This document shows positions 62,827 to 64,000 of a stretch of DNA of 64,000 nt, piece after piece. The notes below the pieces were generated by a model. That model ran no database searches and was not told the origin of the DNA. It was given only the letters and a program-made list of their open reading frames with translations. This DNA comes from Candidatus Obscuribacter sp. GTDB lineage: Bacteria > Cyanobacteriota > Vampirovibrionia > Obscuribacterales > Obscuribacteraceae. Position numbers and translations under genes: made by a program. The first letter of the stretch is position 1. Each line of letters begins with the position of its first letter. The stretch is from positions 1,302,001 to 1,366,000 of the forward strand of contig JADJQZ010000001.1 in the NCBI GenBank assembly GCA_016712465.1, written 5' to 3'.

Positions 62827-64000
62827 ATGCTGACAGTATTGGCAAGCGTATTTGACAAGACCGGGCTCGTAGAGCTTCTCAAAGCTCTTTCGGAAGTTGA
62901 GCAGGTGAAAGTGATAGCCACAGGCTCCACTTGCGGCTACCTGCGCGAGCATGGTTTTGACGGCGTCAAGGTGGAAGACATGACGGGCTTCCCCGAGATT
63001 CTTGATGGACGGGTCAAGACCCTTCATCCCCGGGTCTTTGCCGGTGTGCTGGCCAGAGCTTCGGAGGCTGACCGGGCTACTTTGAAAGAACACAACATCA
63101 GCGAAATCGATGTGGTAGTTGTGAATTTGTATCCCTTTGCTGAGAAAATGAAGCTCGGACTGAAGCTTTCCGAACTGATAGAGTTCATTGATATCGGTGG
63201 TCCCAGCTTGCTGAGAGCCGGCTCCAAAAACTATGACCGGGTTGCGGTTTTGTCTAGCCCCAGCCAGTATCAGGCTTTTGCCGAGGCCGTCAAAGCCGGC
63301 AAGGCCGATAAAGCCTACCGCTTGCAGTTGGCAGCCGCCGTCTTTGCCCAGACCAAAGAATATGACGGCTTGATAGAGCAAGTGTTGAGTGCCGCTGCCA
63401 GAGGCGAAGAAGCCGAGAGCGCTCATTTCCCGGCTGCCGTCTCCTTGAGTCTGAAGCAGGTGAGCACCCTTCGTTATGGTGAAAATCCGCATCAGGCTGC
63501 GGCCTGGTATCAACCGCCCCGCCTGGCCGAAGGTCTGGAAGCCGATAGTTTCCCGCCCTTTGAACAGTTGGCCGGCAAAGAGCTTTCCGCCAACAATATT
63601 GTTGACTGCTACGCCCTGGTTCGCATTTTGCGCGATATTCGCAAAGCCACATCAAGCGCTGCTGAAGCTGCCTGTATCATCAAGCACAATAATCCCTGCG
63701 GCGTGGCTATCGGTAAGACCACGGAAGAAGCCTTCGACCGGGCTTACGGCACCGACCCGCTTTCCGCTTTCGGCGGCATTTATGGCTTTTCCGGCAATGT
63801 AGACGGTGCTCTTGCCGCCAAGATCGTTCAAGGTTTCGTGGAAATAGTCGCCGCTCCCTCTTTCAGTGAAGAAGCACTCAAGACCTTTGCTTCCAAAAAG
63901 AATATGCGCGTGCTCAAATTGAAAGCCGGTTTGCTGGGCGAAGCCAATACCGCCTCTGCGGAAGCCAATCCGATTCGTATTAAGGATATGGGCGACTTTG
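62827..64000 (+). CDS. purH: Bifunctional AICAR transformylase/IMP cyclohydrolase (cut by window edge)
   Basis: The ATG at 62827 is followed by about 391 visible residues; the 3' end is beyond the window. PurH does the last two steps to IMP. The N-terminal cyclohydrolase shows ASVFDKTGLVELLKALSE, GRVKTLHPRVFAGVLAR and FIDIGGPSLLRAGSKN. The transformylase begins with LRYGENPHQAAAWY, then IIKHNNPCGVAIG. The upstream 30 bp holds a direct repeat of TAGCTACCAGG. Confidence 0.95.
   Translation, partial: MLTVLASVFDKTGLVELLKALSEVEQVKVIATGSTCGYLREHGFDGVKVEDMTGFPEILDGRVKTLHPRVFAGVLARASEADRATLKEHNISEIDVVVVNLYPFAEKMKLGLKLSELIEFIDIGGPSLLRAGSKNYDRVAVLSSPSQYQAFAEAVKAGKADKAYRLQLAAAVFAQTKEYDGLIEQVLSAAARGEEAESAHFPAAVSLSLKQVSTLRYGENPHQAAAWYQPPRLAEGLEADSFPPFEQLAGKELSANNIVDCYALVRILRDIRKATSSAAEAACIIKHNNPCGVAIGKTTEEAFDRAYGTDPLSAFGGIYGFSGNVDGALAAKIVQGFVEIVAAPSFSEEALKTFASKKNMRVLKLKAGLLGEANTASAEANPIRIKDMGDF

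Overview
The window looks like chromosomal DNA from a Gram-negative-type bacterium of moderate G+C content. My best guess is a non-photosynthetic relative of cyanobacteria (Vampirovibrionia/Melainabacteria, Obscuribacterales-like). This is inference. It rests on a GuaB3-type IMP dehydrogenase paralogue (typical of cyanobacteria and actinobacteria), on diderm features (RND pump, TonB-like protein, lipoprotein, HtrA), and on many large low-complexity, TPR and LysM proteins. No 16S rRNA is present to settle it. There is no CRISPR array, integrase, transposase or insertion sequence.

Layout. 1-6.4 kb: a LysM protein with annexin-like repeats, cut by the window edge and carrying a one-base frameshift; a secreted TPR protein; a small secreted protein of three tandem repeats; an unknown membrane-anchored protein. 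6.5-12 kb: a CzcA-like RND pump without partners, two small unknown genes, and tyrS. 12.3-19.7 kb: leuS, an apparently inactive rhomboid, a membrane nucleotide-sugar dehydratase, larE and larB. 19.6-25.6 kb (minus strand): a membrane protein, an unknown protein, a 683-residue possible cysteine peptidase, and TadG/TadE-like genes. 25.9-32.9 kb: a DeoR-type regulator divergent from a 5'-nucleotidase, htrA with guaB3, anmK, and a long YkgJ-type Cys-cluster protein.

32.9-37.5 kb is the most unusual part. Three genes encode the same mature secreted, two-helix, VirB2-pilin-like protein. Each has its own promoter, leader and terminator. A lipoprotein gene lies between copies 1 and 2. Before copy 3 lies about 1.5 kb of non-coding DNA holding a degenerate tandem array of ~125 bp units, most with a GAGAAA/TTTCTC hairpin. 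Directly after copy 3 comes a ThiF-like protein with a ruined nucleotide-binding loop.

38-52.9 kb: a HET-C-like secreted protein, a DEDDh exonuclease fused to a WYL domain, a TPR protein, pyrE, a PuuD-type amidotransferase overlapping a UDP-sugar epimerase, a CAU tRNA, a TonB-like protein, tilS-ftsH, a cell-wall amidase whose ribosome site is buried in a 13-bp hairpin, an aldehyde dehydrogenase, and an HTH-PAS regulator. 53.2 kb to the end: a tightly packed purine operon, purF-purC-purD-purN-purSL-purQ-purM-purH (the last cut by the window edge), with most genes overlapping or nearly touching. It encodes most of the steps from PRPP to IMP; purE, purK and purB are not in the window.
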